From assembly GCF_002288925.2 (NCBI RefSeq), contig NW_022098066.1, forward strand, positions 82,247,973-82,311,972: 64,000 bases of DNA. The letters run 5' to 3'. The notes beneath the pieces are model-generated. The model made no database searches, was not told the DNA's origin, and saw only the letters and a program-made list of their open reading frames with translations. Position 1 is the stretch's first letter, and each line of letters begins with the position of its first letter. Of this stretch, positions 25,303-35,467 are shown in pieces. Made by a program: the position numbers and the translations under genes. The stretch comes from Delphinapterus leucas (taxonomy: Eukaryota; Chordata; Mammalia; Artiodactyla; Monodontidae).

Positions 25303-25801
25303 AAGACCTCATAGTGGACAAAATAACTGCAGATGTGGTGGAAATAGCAAGAGAACTTTAGTTAGAAGCAGACCCTGAAGATGGCACTGAATCGCTCAAT
25401 CTCATGATAAAACTTTAACGGATAAGGCTACACTGCTCATGGATGAGCAAAGAAAGTGGTTTCTTGAGATGGAATCTACTCCTAGTGAAGACTGCTGAAA
25501 TGACAACATAGGATTTAGAATATTTTATTAAACTTAGCTGACAAAGCAGCAGCAGAGGTTGAGAAGACTGACTCCAATTTTGAAAAAAGTTCTACTGTGG
25601 GTAAAATGCTATCAAACAGCATTGCACACTACAGAGAAATCATTCACAAAAGTAAGAGTCAATCGATGCAGAAAACTTCACTGTTGTCTTATCTTAAGAA
25701 AGTGCCACAGCCCCCCCAATCTTCAGCAACCACCACCTGATCAGTCAGCAGCCACCAATAACGAGGCAAGACCCTCCACCAGCAAAAAGATTACCATTTG
25801 A
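25303..25801 (+). pseudogene. Tigger1 transposase, C-terminal part, broken
   Basis: This is the continuation of the transposase after the L1. It begins 'agtggacaaaataactgcag', corresponding to the acidic C-terminal region, and passes through DNA for 'MDEQRKWFLEMESTPSEDC'. In the last frame (25559-25801) the end reads QQPPPDQSAATNNEARPSTS, matching the proline/serine-rich Tigger1 C-terminus. Several frameshifts separate the segments. Confidence 0.8.
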
Positions 25802-26050
25802 TGAAGGCTCAAATGATGGTCAGCATTTTTAGCAACAAAGTATTTTTAATTAAGATATGTACATTTTTACATATAATGCTATTATACACGTAATAGACTA
25901 CAATACAGTGTAAACATAACTTTTATATGCACTGGGAAACCAAAAAATTCATGTAACTTGCTTTATTGTGACATTCACTTCATTGCAGTGGTCTGGTACT
26001 GAACCCACAATATCTCCAAGGTACACCTATACGTCAATAAGTGACCATAT

Positions 26051-26155
26051 CGGGAACATATGTATATGTATAACTGATTCACTTTGTTGTAAAGCAGAAA
26101 CTAGCAAACCGTTGTAAAGCAATTATACTCCAATAAAGATGTTAAAAATAATAAT
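26051..26155 (+). mobile_element. Very short L1 3' end
   Basis: 105 bp of L1 3' UTR ('gattcactttgttgtaaagc' to 'attatactccaataaagatg') ending in (AAT)n. A perfect 15-bp target-site duplication (aataagtgaccatat) flanks it at 26036-26050 and 26156-26170. It landed within about 20 bp of the right end of Tigger1. Confidence 0.9.
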
Positions 26156-26170
26156 AATAAGTGACCATAT

Positions 26171-27754
26171 TGAAATTTGTCTTCCATGTTTGTGTCTTCA
26201 AACAAGGGAAGGAAATCTAGGTTTCTCTATTTGCAGCAACACCTGATCTGGCAAAAGTTACATTGCCTTTCACAAAGGTTTTTTTGGTTCTAGAGAGGCC
26301 AAAAGACTTCCCTTGTCCCAGTTTCAGTCCAGAGTTCTCAGAAAGAGCAAAAGCAATGATCTAAACTCCAATATATTAGATTAAAATTTGGGGGGTAAAT
26401 CCAGTAAGGGGTGTTGACTTTCTGGAGCTCAGTGCTTCCCCTACTCTCATAAATGAGTCATAAATTCCTAGAAAAAAATTTTTTAAGCAGATGCCCTGGC
26501 CTACCACTCATTTCATCTGCTTTGCTGCCACTCCTCCTGCCTGACAGCCCAAGGGAGTTCCAGCGAAAGAGAGACTCTGGACTGGGCAACACCTACACCA
26601 CGTCTGCTCTACCTAGCTTCAACCCAGCTAAGAGGCCAGGCACAGGGGAAATGCTTGGAAAATGTTTGCCAAGCCAAACTGTTGAAGGAGCAGGCCAGTC
26701 ATTTTCTATCTCTTTTAAAGAGAACATAAACAAGTCCTTAATTTCCCACAAAAGAAGACAAAAATAAAATCTGCAAAATGATAGTTTATTCTAGCTTTCT
26801 AAGGTCACAGTGACCTGACAGAGGAGATATTTTAATCTCTTTTGTTTATCACTCTTAAAATACTCTCCTCAATAAAAATTCATTCCACTTTGGGGAAATG
26901 GGAGTGACACTCACGTTGAACAAGAGGGATTTACAAAGGGAGTTTTACCAGTTATACCACTCCAGGCCCAGTGGGAATGTCCTTCTCACCATCACTTCAT
27001 CACATTAACAGGATTAAGCCCTCTGGAAAACTGGTATTAAAGCAAGTAACCCTCAGTTCAAGCAAAGGGACAAAGGATTCAGTGAATGTGGTTATTAGTG
27101 TATTAGTGTTTGCTGGTGATTAAATAACATCTCTCCTCCTCCCCACCAAAGCACACATCACCTCATCAAAAACATTAAAACCAACGCATTGTAATCACTT
27201 TGGCACTAAGCCTGAATATAAGTTACCATAGAAAGTCTCAAATACTCTAAGTTTTATATTAAAAACATCAAGTGAATCAAGTATTCTCTCCCTCAATGTA
27301 ATCTGGCTTTAGAATAGCTAAGTAGAACATGTTTATAAATTTAAGCACAGTGAGCTTCCATCTCCACAGAAAATAACCCCAAAGCATCAACCTTCCAAAG
27401 ACACAGTACCTTACCCCTCAAGGGGTAACTCTAAAGATGTGAATTTCAGAAATTGGCCAGTCATATTAGTTGTCTGGTCAGTGTCCTCCCAGTAAAATGA
27501 GAGTAATAAGCACTTACAGATGGAGTTGGTACTGACTTGGCAACACGTACCCAGGATTAACATCCCAGCTTCTAAAGGGCAGGAATTTTCAGCTTACTTC
27601 TACCTATGTTCCCCCACCCAAACCTATAAGCATTCTAAGGCCGATGTGAACACTGTGGCCAAGCAAATCAGAAAAGTCAGTTCACACCCTCGATTTCTCA
27701 GCCCTGAGAAGGCTGAACTACGCAGATCAACTGGCCAAACATAACACTATGATA
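26171..27754. other. Unique intron 1 sequence
   Basis: No gene or repeat recognised. The 104-codon frame at 26453-26767 has no recognisable domain and no splice context. Confidence 0.5.
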
Positions 27755-27975
27755 AAAGTACCTCCGTACTTTACAAAACATTTTCATACAAACGATCTCA
27801 TTTGATCCCCACAACAATCTTGTAAGCATGCAAATTGGTATTAGCACCACTTTACAGAAGACGAAACTGCAATTCAGAGAAATAAGGGACTTGTCCAAAG
27901 TTATTCAAGTCAAGATGGCCAAACTAGGACTAAAACACAATTCTTTGACCTACTAGTCCAGCGTCCTTTCACTCA
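27755..27975. repeat. Ancient MIR-like mammalian repeat
   Basis: It reads 'acgatctcatttgatcccca', then 'caacaatcttgtaagcatgc' and 'agacgaaactgcaattcaga', with a final 'ctactagtccagcgtccttt' segment. Same class as the copies at 7160 and 46395. Confidence 0.5.
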
Positions 27976-29559
27976 CTACACCTACTGCGATGCAGTCAGA
28001 ACAATCTGATATCCACCAAAACCTGCAAACCTCTTTAATATACATTTGTGACTCTTAACATTTTCATGTAGCTAAGCACCCACATACCAGCTGTGTACAC
28101 AAAAAAAACACCTATGCCAAAGATCAGCTAATGACCACACTCTTCTCGAAAACAAAGGTAATACTGAGTTCCCAGGATAAGAACCACTCTTCATGCACAT
28201 GCCCTAACAAGGACTGACATCCATTCATTAATATCACTCCTACCTCTACAACAAAAGAACCCCACTTTTGAAAACTTGCCAACCCTAGGATTCAATACAC
28301 TACTATGTCTTATCAATATTTCTTAGGGAAAAGACAAAAACAAAATGCTCTATGAGATAAAAGACCAGGTGAAATTGTATAGAGTTTTTCCTTTGTGAAA
28401 TTGTAACTAGATACCATTTCTTCTCAACAATAGAGTAGCATCACAGAAGCAAAAGGAAATTATGGAACCAGATCATAAGAATGATTACACCTTATCTTGA
28501 CAAGATTTTACTCTTACAAATGATGACCCTATTAAAAGCAGGCAATCTATCATCATTTGATTAAGCTACCCACAATTCAATTGATTAGAAATAAATCCCT
28601 TTAAAGAACACATCTGCAGTTAAGTTAATGAAAACTGAACCACTAAACAGGAAAACAGGAAAAGTGTGGTCTGCTACTCAGAGAAGGTGGGTAATAACTA
28701 ATGTGGTAAACCGAGAATCCATAAAAGAATATTTTCCTCATCTGGTCTGCTTCTGTCCAATTGAAGGAATCCACCGAGAGGGAAAAAAGACAAAAACTCA
28801 CCTTCCCAAACCTAGAAATAAACTATCCAGACACATACCCATAATGATACTGGATGCCACTCAAGAAAACCTCAGACAGCTCAGAACACTGTTTTTCCAC
28901 AGGCTGAGAATACAAGACTCATCTCTTCCAAAGTCAAAAGGATAAATTTCATTACTACATTTTGGTACATTGTTCCATAAAATACTACCTTACTTCATGT
29001 CCACACCACTAAAGAACTGTAGAAAATAATGACTTGTTAAAATAGATTACTGTTCTGTTTCCCTTACAACATTTTTTAAAGGATCTCTGACACCATATAC
29101 CAACCCGGGTCTATAAATTGGTGGAGAAATTCAAAATAAAGTTTCAAATTATAATTGGTTTACATAACAAATAATATATTCTCTATAAATAAGTATTCCA
29201 TCAAAATTCAGGAAATCTGATGACAGAAATGTAAGGAGAAATGGGTTTTTGAAAAGGCTCAGGCAAAAAGAAAACTAAATGGCTATAATTGAGAAAAGAA
29301 ATGGGCAAGGTTTTTTTTTTTTTTTTTTGCATCTAAGCCCCACTTCTGAAACAACAGCTCTTTGCTCAGCTGGAGGAAAACCACAGGACTTGGAATAAGT
29401 CACTTAATATACTGTCCCTCCTTACGTTAAAATGACACTGTTGACTCACCCTCAGTAGGATATGTGCTTGGTTTAACTCGTTTTTCCAGTAACAGTAATG
29501 AACTGAGCTGCTCTAATATTGAAATGATTTGCATCCTCACAAATGACAAAAGTATTGGG
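27976..29559. other. Unique intron 1 sequence
   Basis: Nothing recognised apart from a T run near 29310-29328. The 105-codon frame at 28628-28945 lacks any domain that I know. Confidence 0.5.
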
Positions 29560-29800
29560 AAATACATATACATAATACATGTATATATATAATATACATT
29601 TCTATTATGTATATTTCATATATTTCATAATACATAATATATATGTATTATGTATATATATCATAGAGTATATTTATATACTCTATGATATACACTACAT
29701 ATATAACATATATAATATACTCTATAAATATACTAAAATAGAGTATATTTATATACTCTATTTCACACATATATAATAAACATGTATATACATAATACAT
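29560..29800. repeat. AT-rich palindromic tract with three hairpins
   Basis: Low-complexity TA/CATA sequence holding three consecutive perfect inverted repeats. Arms are 29626-29636 with 29642-29652 (11 bp, 5-nt loop), 29657-29672 with 29677-29692 (16 bp, TTTA loop), and 29736-29747 with 29752-29763 (12 bp, TTTA loop). Such tracts can extrude cruciforms. Open frames over it are meaningless. Confidence 0.9.
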
Positions 29801-30370
29801 GTCCCTGAGTTTCTCTGGCTCTGCTGTGTAGCCAGTGACTTTTATCCCTCTCTTTAATTTGCCCTCCAGAGTCTCTCCACAAATGATGGCCGTGTTATTC
29901 CTTTTTATTTTACTACAAAAATGGAATTTATTATTACCAAAATTAATTTTCATTGCATTTACTCAGTGTATCTTTGTCTTAGCTAATCCTCAAAGTCCTG
30001 GGCTTCCAAACCCTGAAATGAAATGAACGAATTTATTTTCATTACTTCTGATTACAAGTCTTGCCCAACTTTGGGTAATACTGCAGAAGGCCTAAAACAA
30101 CTTAACAACACTTTCAAACTACCAGTAGCATTCAACAGCATTCCATAGGAAAGCGTGGTATTTTCTCCATCCTGCTTCTCTGTCATCTCCAATTTGCTCT
30201 CTAGTTAAGGCTGAAAGTATTTTTTTAAAAATCAGCAAACATTTACCAAGCCCTAATATGGATTATGAAGCAGGTTAATCACTATAGCAGGGGGTAGGGA
30301 AAACTTAATGATATCAAACAAGGGTTTTGCACCAACACAGACCATAAAAGGGAAAGTTGTTCATTCTTAC
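29801..30370. other. Unique intron 1 sequence
   Basis: No recognised gene or repeat. Confidence 0.5.
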
Positions 30371-30380
30371 ATCAAAAACA

Positions 30381-30584
30381 GGGCTTCCCTGGTGGCGCAG
30401 TGGTTGAGAGTCCGCCTGCCAATGCAGGGGACGCGGATTCGTGCCCCGGTCCGGGAAGATCCCACACGCCGCGGAGCGGCTGGGCCCGTGAGCCATGGCC
30501 GCTGAGCCTGCGCGTCTGGAGCCTGTGCTCCGCAACGGGAGAGGCCACAACAGTGAGAGGCCCGCATACCACAAAAAAAAAAAA
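30381..30584 (+). mobile_element. CHR-type SINE, short form
   Basis: Well-preserved copy: head, tRNA-like boxes with 'gtgccccggtccgggaagat', GC-rich body and A tail. It is one of the copies closest to a common consensus, suggesting youth. Target-site duplication is ambiguous because the flanks are A-rich. Frames of 71-86 codons over it are artefacts. Confidence 0.93.
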
Positions 30585-32284
30585 CAAACAGCATTCTTTC
30601 TTTAGGAGAAATTCAACCTAATTCATATACATCCTCCATCCTTATCTCTTCCACTCTGGAAAGGCAGCTTTTTAATTCAAAACCTCAAAAACTACTTTGC
30701 AGAGGGACATTCAAATCATTGGGATTAAAAAGTAATCTATCTAATGAAAGAACCAATAGCTTTGACATTAAACTGTTCAATTTTCAGTCTGGACCAGTGG
30801 TCTGCAAAATCAGATGTGTGTATTCCAGAGGTGGAGGGGTGCAATACCATCCACTGGGGAGCCAGAAGAACTTTTAGAATGTCTACATATTTACAGTCTA
30901 AAAAACATATAATTGAACTTTACTAAGAGTTAACATATGCACATATGGTATAACAGTTGTACAGGTACATAATTTATAAATATTTATTTACTTACTTGGA
31001 GGAGAGGGTCCATGCTCAAAAAAAAGTTTTTCTTGGAGCATACATTTGTTTAAAGTTTGGAGGTTCCTTTACCCCGGCATTTCACAAACTAGGACACACA
31101 TAGCCCTGGGGAGCTGGGGGGCGGGGGGCGGGTCACAGCATTTGGGGGAAAATGCAAAGAAATTGAATAAACCTGGTACATGTTCCTGGTGCCTCTGTTT
31201 CATTCATGCTAGGGTAAGGGAGAGTCACTCTTTTCTGTAATGAGGTGCTTTGGAAGACAAGTCCAGTAAACATGTCTTAGGATGAAAGGGGCCACAGAAT
31301 GATGACCTAGGTTCCATGCCTGGCTCTCTATCACCTAGCCGCCACCTGACCCAAGGCCAATCACTTCACTCTTTCAGGCCTTTTAGGCGCCTTCTAATTC
31401 AAATTTTATGATTCACCATTGAAAGTTTTCACCCCAACCTTACTTGCTTCTACGTATTCTTCTAACTGGAACGTGCAAGCCTCCCCTCCCCACAAGGGGA
31501 GGCCTTGACTTTTCATTCCCTCAGTTTCCGTGCATTATTTGCATAATGCTAAAGGACACTTGCTGGAAGGGTTTGTAAGTATTCTCAAGTTATTTCCAAG
31601 TGTCCCCCCAGTACTCTTGGACAGGCTGTAGTAAGCTCCTTCGTGTACAGGGTTGGGGCAGCATTCTGCATGAGGGAACCAGCGTACGCCATCACCTCTT
31701 CACGCTGACGATCTACAGCCCTGGCCCTGACGCAGATCAGCAATGTGCTAATTTAAGGGGAAAGGTAACAGGAACCTAAATTACCCACCTAACAAAGGTG
31801 GATGTTCTGAAATAAGAAAATAAAGCTGAGACCATGTTCAGGTAAGCCAGGCTATGAGAAAAAATAGCTCTGAACTCAGCAGGAACAAAATGAGGAGCTG
31901 GAGACAGCACGGAGGAGTGTTAGCGCATGCTGGTAGGACACCCCCTCTCACTCAAAACAGCCGTTCACGACCCAGCCATGGCCACCCTGTCAAAATAATT
32001 GGTACTTAAATGAGTGAGTATATGAAACATGCTTACAGCCTGGCACTGTTAGTTAATATTATCCTCATTCCATCGAGTACACCAGCATTAGCAGAAGAAA
32101 TGTTACAGCTTTATCTGTAGACTTTGGGGGCTCCATGGCAGAATTTTCACCTACCCAGAGCAGGCTGATTCAACTTCCCTTTTCAGGTTTTGTCAACATC
32201 TGTAAAGGTTCCATGGCATATTTCCTATCACATGAAAAGATAAGACTCAATTCCCAGGCAATACAGTGCACTTTTAAGGAAGCA
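30585..32284. other. Intron 1 sequence with a G-rich patch and a MIR fragment
   Basis: A G-run cluster at 31108-31132 fits a G-quadruplex pattern. A MIR fragment on the plus strand is visible at about 31270-31410 ('ctaggttccatgcctggctc'). The rest is unique. Confidence 0.45.
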
Positions 32285-32470
32285 GCATGGTGTGAGGGAT
32301 AAAGCAGTGGGCCGGGGCTGAAAAGTCAAGACATCTTGTCTTTGTACTGCCACTAATTTTTGTGCTCTTGAAAAATTACTTACTTTCCTAAGGCCTAAAT
32401 TTTCTAATCTGTCTTTTAAAATGATTAGGTGACCTAAAGTCCCATAATCAAGAAGGCAGTAGCTTACAAA
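32285..32470 (+). repeat. MIR SINE
   Basis: MIR order is clear: 'agcagcatggtgtgagggat', 'tttgtactgccactaatttt', 'ctaaattttctaatctgtc' and 'aaaatgattaggtgacctaa'. Moderately diverged. Confidence 0.65.
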
Positions 32471-32664
32471 CATTTTTACTGTGATCTACCGTAACAAATA
32501 GTCACATATATATGTACACAGCCAAAACAAACATTTCAAGAAACAATGCTTACCCCTACCTTGTGATTTTTCTATTCGATTCGACTTTTTCCCCAAAAAG
32601 TGCAGTTTGAGACCTACCAAATTGGTTTCATGACCCACCAGTGGTCACAATCCGCAGTTTAAAA

Positions 32665-32895
32665 AGCATGGTAGTAAAGAGTGTGGTCTTGCAGTCAAAC
32701 AGACCTGGCACCACCGTCAACTAGCTGCATCATCCTGGGTAAGTTCCCAACCTTTTTAAAGTTCATCTTTTAAATGGAGATGAAAACACCAGGGTTGTTC
32801 TAAAGATTAAATGCGATAATGATTGTAAAGCACTTAAGAGCACAGTATGTGACACAGAACAAACACTCAATAAAAAGTTATGGTGATGATTAATA
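32665..32895 (+). repeat. MIR SINE
   Basis: Nearly full-length MIR: 'agagtgtggtcttgcagtca', 'tagctgcatcatcctgggta', 'gttgttctaaagattaaatg' and the end 'acaaacactcaataaaaagt'. Confidence 0.75.
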
Positions 32896-33011
32896 ATATC
32901 AATGTCATTATTACTAAATCCAAAGATTCCAAAAGAAAGTAAAAATAAGTAGAAGGAAGCTAGGAAAACAAACAGGCTCACCTTTGCAAGCACTGATAAC
33001 CAAAAGGACTG

Positions 33012-33347
33012 GGGGCCTCCCTGGTGGCGCAGTGGTTAAGAGTCCGCCTGCCAATGCAGGGGACACGGGCTCGAGCCCTGGTCCGGGAGGATCCCACATG
33101 CCACGGAGCAACTAGGCCCATGTGCCACAACTGCTGAGCCTGCGCTCTGGAGCCCGCAAGCCACAACTACTGAAGCCTGCGTGCCTAGAGCCTGTGCTCC
33201 GCAACAGGAGAAGCCACCGCAGTGAGAGGCCTGCACACCACAGTGAGGAATAGCCCCGATCACCGCAACTAGAGAAAGCTCACGTGCAGCAACGAAGACC
33301 CAACGCAGCCAAATATAAAAACAAATAAATAAATTTTTTTAAAAAAG
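33012..33347 (+). mobile_element. CHR-type SINE, long form
   Basis: Long-form copy ending 'gcaacgaagacccaacgcag' with an (AAAT)n-like tail. An 8-bp target-site duplication (aaggactg) lies at 33004-33011 and 33348-33355. It differs from the short form by an inserted middle segment with repeated 'ccacaact' words. Confidence 0.92.
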
Positions 33348-33574
33348 AAGGACTGATAATCAGGTTAATCCTGGCCTATGCTCATGGAAGTTTCACAAAT
33401 GGAGGCATTTTTGCATGCTTTCTTCACAGTATCCCCTAACAACTGAAACACTCATGTGTTTGCTGAATGAATTAATACACCTGGAAACTCACCTCTACAC
33501 ACTGCAGGAACTATAAGAAGACACCAACTAAGCTTACGTAGCTCCCCAAACTTAAACACCTGAGGATGCTCTAA

Positions 33575-33760
33575 GCCAATGGTTCTTAAAGTGTTGTTCC
33601 CAAAACATTAGCAGCATCACCTGAGAACTTGTCAGAAACGTGAATGATCCGGTCCCATGCCAGGCCTACAGAATCAGAAACTTTGGGGGTGGGCTCAGCA
33701 ATCTGTGTTCTAACAAACCCTCCAAAACTTGATGCACATTCAAGCTGGAATACTACTATT
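33575..33760 (+). mobile_element. MER5A hAT-Charlie MITE
   Basis: Sense-order MER5A: 'caatggttcttaaagtgttg', 'agcatcacctgagaacttgt', 'aatcagaaactttgggggtg' and 'caatctgtgttctaacaaac'. A second copy in opposite orientation lies at 8460. Confidence 0.8.
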
Positions 33761-34407
33761 CCAAACAGTGATGACTTGGAACCCTATAGCAATCCCAGGG
33801 AGCTATACATACAAGCAAAGGGACTCCTGCAAAGTTTGCTTGTCCTAGGACTAATTACTCGGCTAGCTCAACCAAGACTCTTTAGAGCCAGGTATAACCT
33901 CTAAGGAAGTTCTCAAGAATTGCTTCTCCTCTTCTTCTTCTCCTTAGCTCACCAACAGAAGCCTAAACTAGACAAAGAAGCACAAGGCCTCATTCCTAGA
34001 AGCAATGCAAAGCCTATTTCTTAATGGTCTCTTACCTAAGCACCTTCCCTGGGCTCAAACTGTCCCACACCAGGACTTTGGTACCACAGCTCAGAGTGCT
34101 TCCTGAAACTCTGCATCAGCTCTCAAATAACAAGCTGGGTCTCACAACCAGTAAGCACCCAGCAGCCCTGGCACTGAAGTTACACAGCACTGCTCTGCCC
34201 GTACTCACCTTGCATTTTACCGCTTGCCAAATTAATGAGAACTTATTAAGCATCCATTGTGTGTATAGGTATATATATACTCCAAAAAGAAGGTAATCAA
34301 ATATTAAAACTCCAAAATCAAAGTCTGTAATCTGTTCCTAAATCAAAGAATACATTTGTATCACTAGATTTAGTCTACTCCTTTAGAAAGTCATGGAAAA
34401 GTTCATT
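33761..34407. other. Unique intron 1 sequence
   Basis: No recognised gene or repeat; it ends at the target-site duplication of the next L1. Confidence 0.5.
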
Positions 34408-34507
34408 AATTTCTATAAAACCTAGAGAGGGCAGACAGCAGAAGCAAGAAGAACTACAATCCTGCATCCTGTGGAACAAAAACCACATTCACAGAAAGAC
34501 AGACAAG

Positions 34508-35409
34508 ATGAAAAGGCAGAGGGCTATGTACCAGATGAAGGAACAAGATAAAACCCCAGAAAAACAGCTAAATGAAATGGAGATAGGCAACCTTCCAGAA
34601 AAAGAATTCAGAATAATGATAGTGAAGATGATCCAGGACCTCGGAAAAAGAATGGAGGCAAAGATCAATAAGATGCAAAAATATTTAACAAAGATCTAGA
34701 AGAATTAAAGGACAAACAAATAGAGATGAACAATACAATAACTGAAATGAAAAATACACTAGAAGGAATAAATAGAAGAATAACTGAGGCAAAAGAACGG
34801 ATAAGTGACCTGGAAGAAAGAATGGTGGAATTCACTGCTGTGGAAAAAATACAGAAAAAAGAATGAAAAGAAATGAAGACAGCCTAAGAGACCTCTGGGA
34901 CAACATTAAACTTAACAACATTTGCATTACAGGGGTCCCAGAAGGAGGAGAGATGGAGAAAGGACCCGAGAAAATACTTGAAGAGATTATAGTTGAAAAC
35001 TTCCCTAACATGGGAAAGGAAATAGTCACCCAAGTCCAGGAAGTGCAGAGAGTTCCATACAGGATAAACCCAAGGAGAAATACACCGAGACATAGTAGTC
35101 AAATTGGCAAAAATTAAAGACAAAGAAAAGTTATTGAAAGCAGCAAGGGAAAAACGACAAATAACATACAAGGGAACTCCCATAAGGTTAACAGCTGATT
35201 TCTCAGCAGAAACTCTACAAGCCAGAAGGGAGTGGCATGATATACTTAAAGTGATGAAAGGGAAGAACCTACAACCAAGATTACTCTACCCAGCAAGGAT
35301 CTCATCCAGATTTGATGGAGAAATCAAAAGCTTTACAGACAAGCAAAAACTAAGAGAATTCAGCACCACCAAACCAGCTCTACAACAAATGCTAAAGCAA
35401 CTTCTCTAA
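34508..35409 (+). pseudogene. L1 ORF1, broken
   Basis: The start at 34508 reads MKRQRAMYQMKEQDKTPEKQ and runs into the coiled coil, with a stop near 34699. The RNA-recognition part is at 34863-35117 (LRDLWDNIKLNNICITGVPE) and the C-terminal domain at 35104-35409 (FSAETLQARREWHDILKVMK). ORF1p is the RNA-binding protein of the L1 particle. At least two frame breaks separate the three pieces, so the protein is not made intact. Confidence 0.85.
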
Positions 35410-35467
35410 GTGGGAAACACAAGAGAAGAAAAAGACCTAGAAACACAAACCCCCAAAACTTAAGAAA

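Larger units (their letters stand above)
17890..26029 (+). mobile_element. Tigger1 DNA transposon, split by an L1
   Basis: The left terminal inverted repeat starts CAGGCTTATCTCATTTTACTG at 17890, and the right one ends near 26029 ('caaggtacaccta'). TA dinucleotides flank both ends, as expected for a pogo/Tc1-mariner element. The left portion is 17890-19549 and the right portion 25303-26029. The order and residues of the broken transposase match Tigger1. The element is an old immobile fossil; the transposase frame carries many stops and frameshifts. Confidence 0.88.

Noticed and set aside
30381..30584. tRNA gene in the CHR SINEs
   Set aside because: The A- and B-box-like words belong to SINE copies with heads, bodies and poly-A tails. 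No cloverleaf with intact stems is present.
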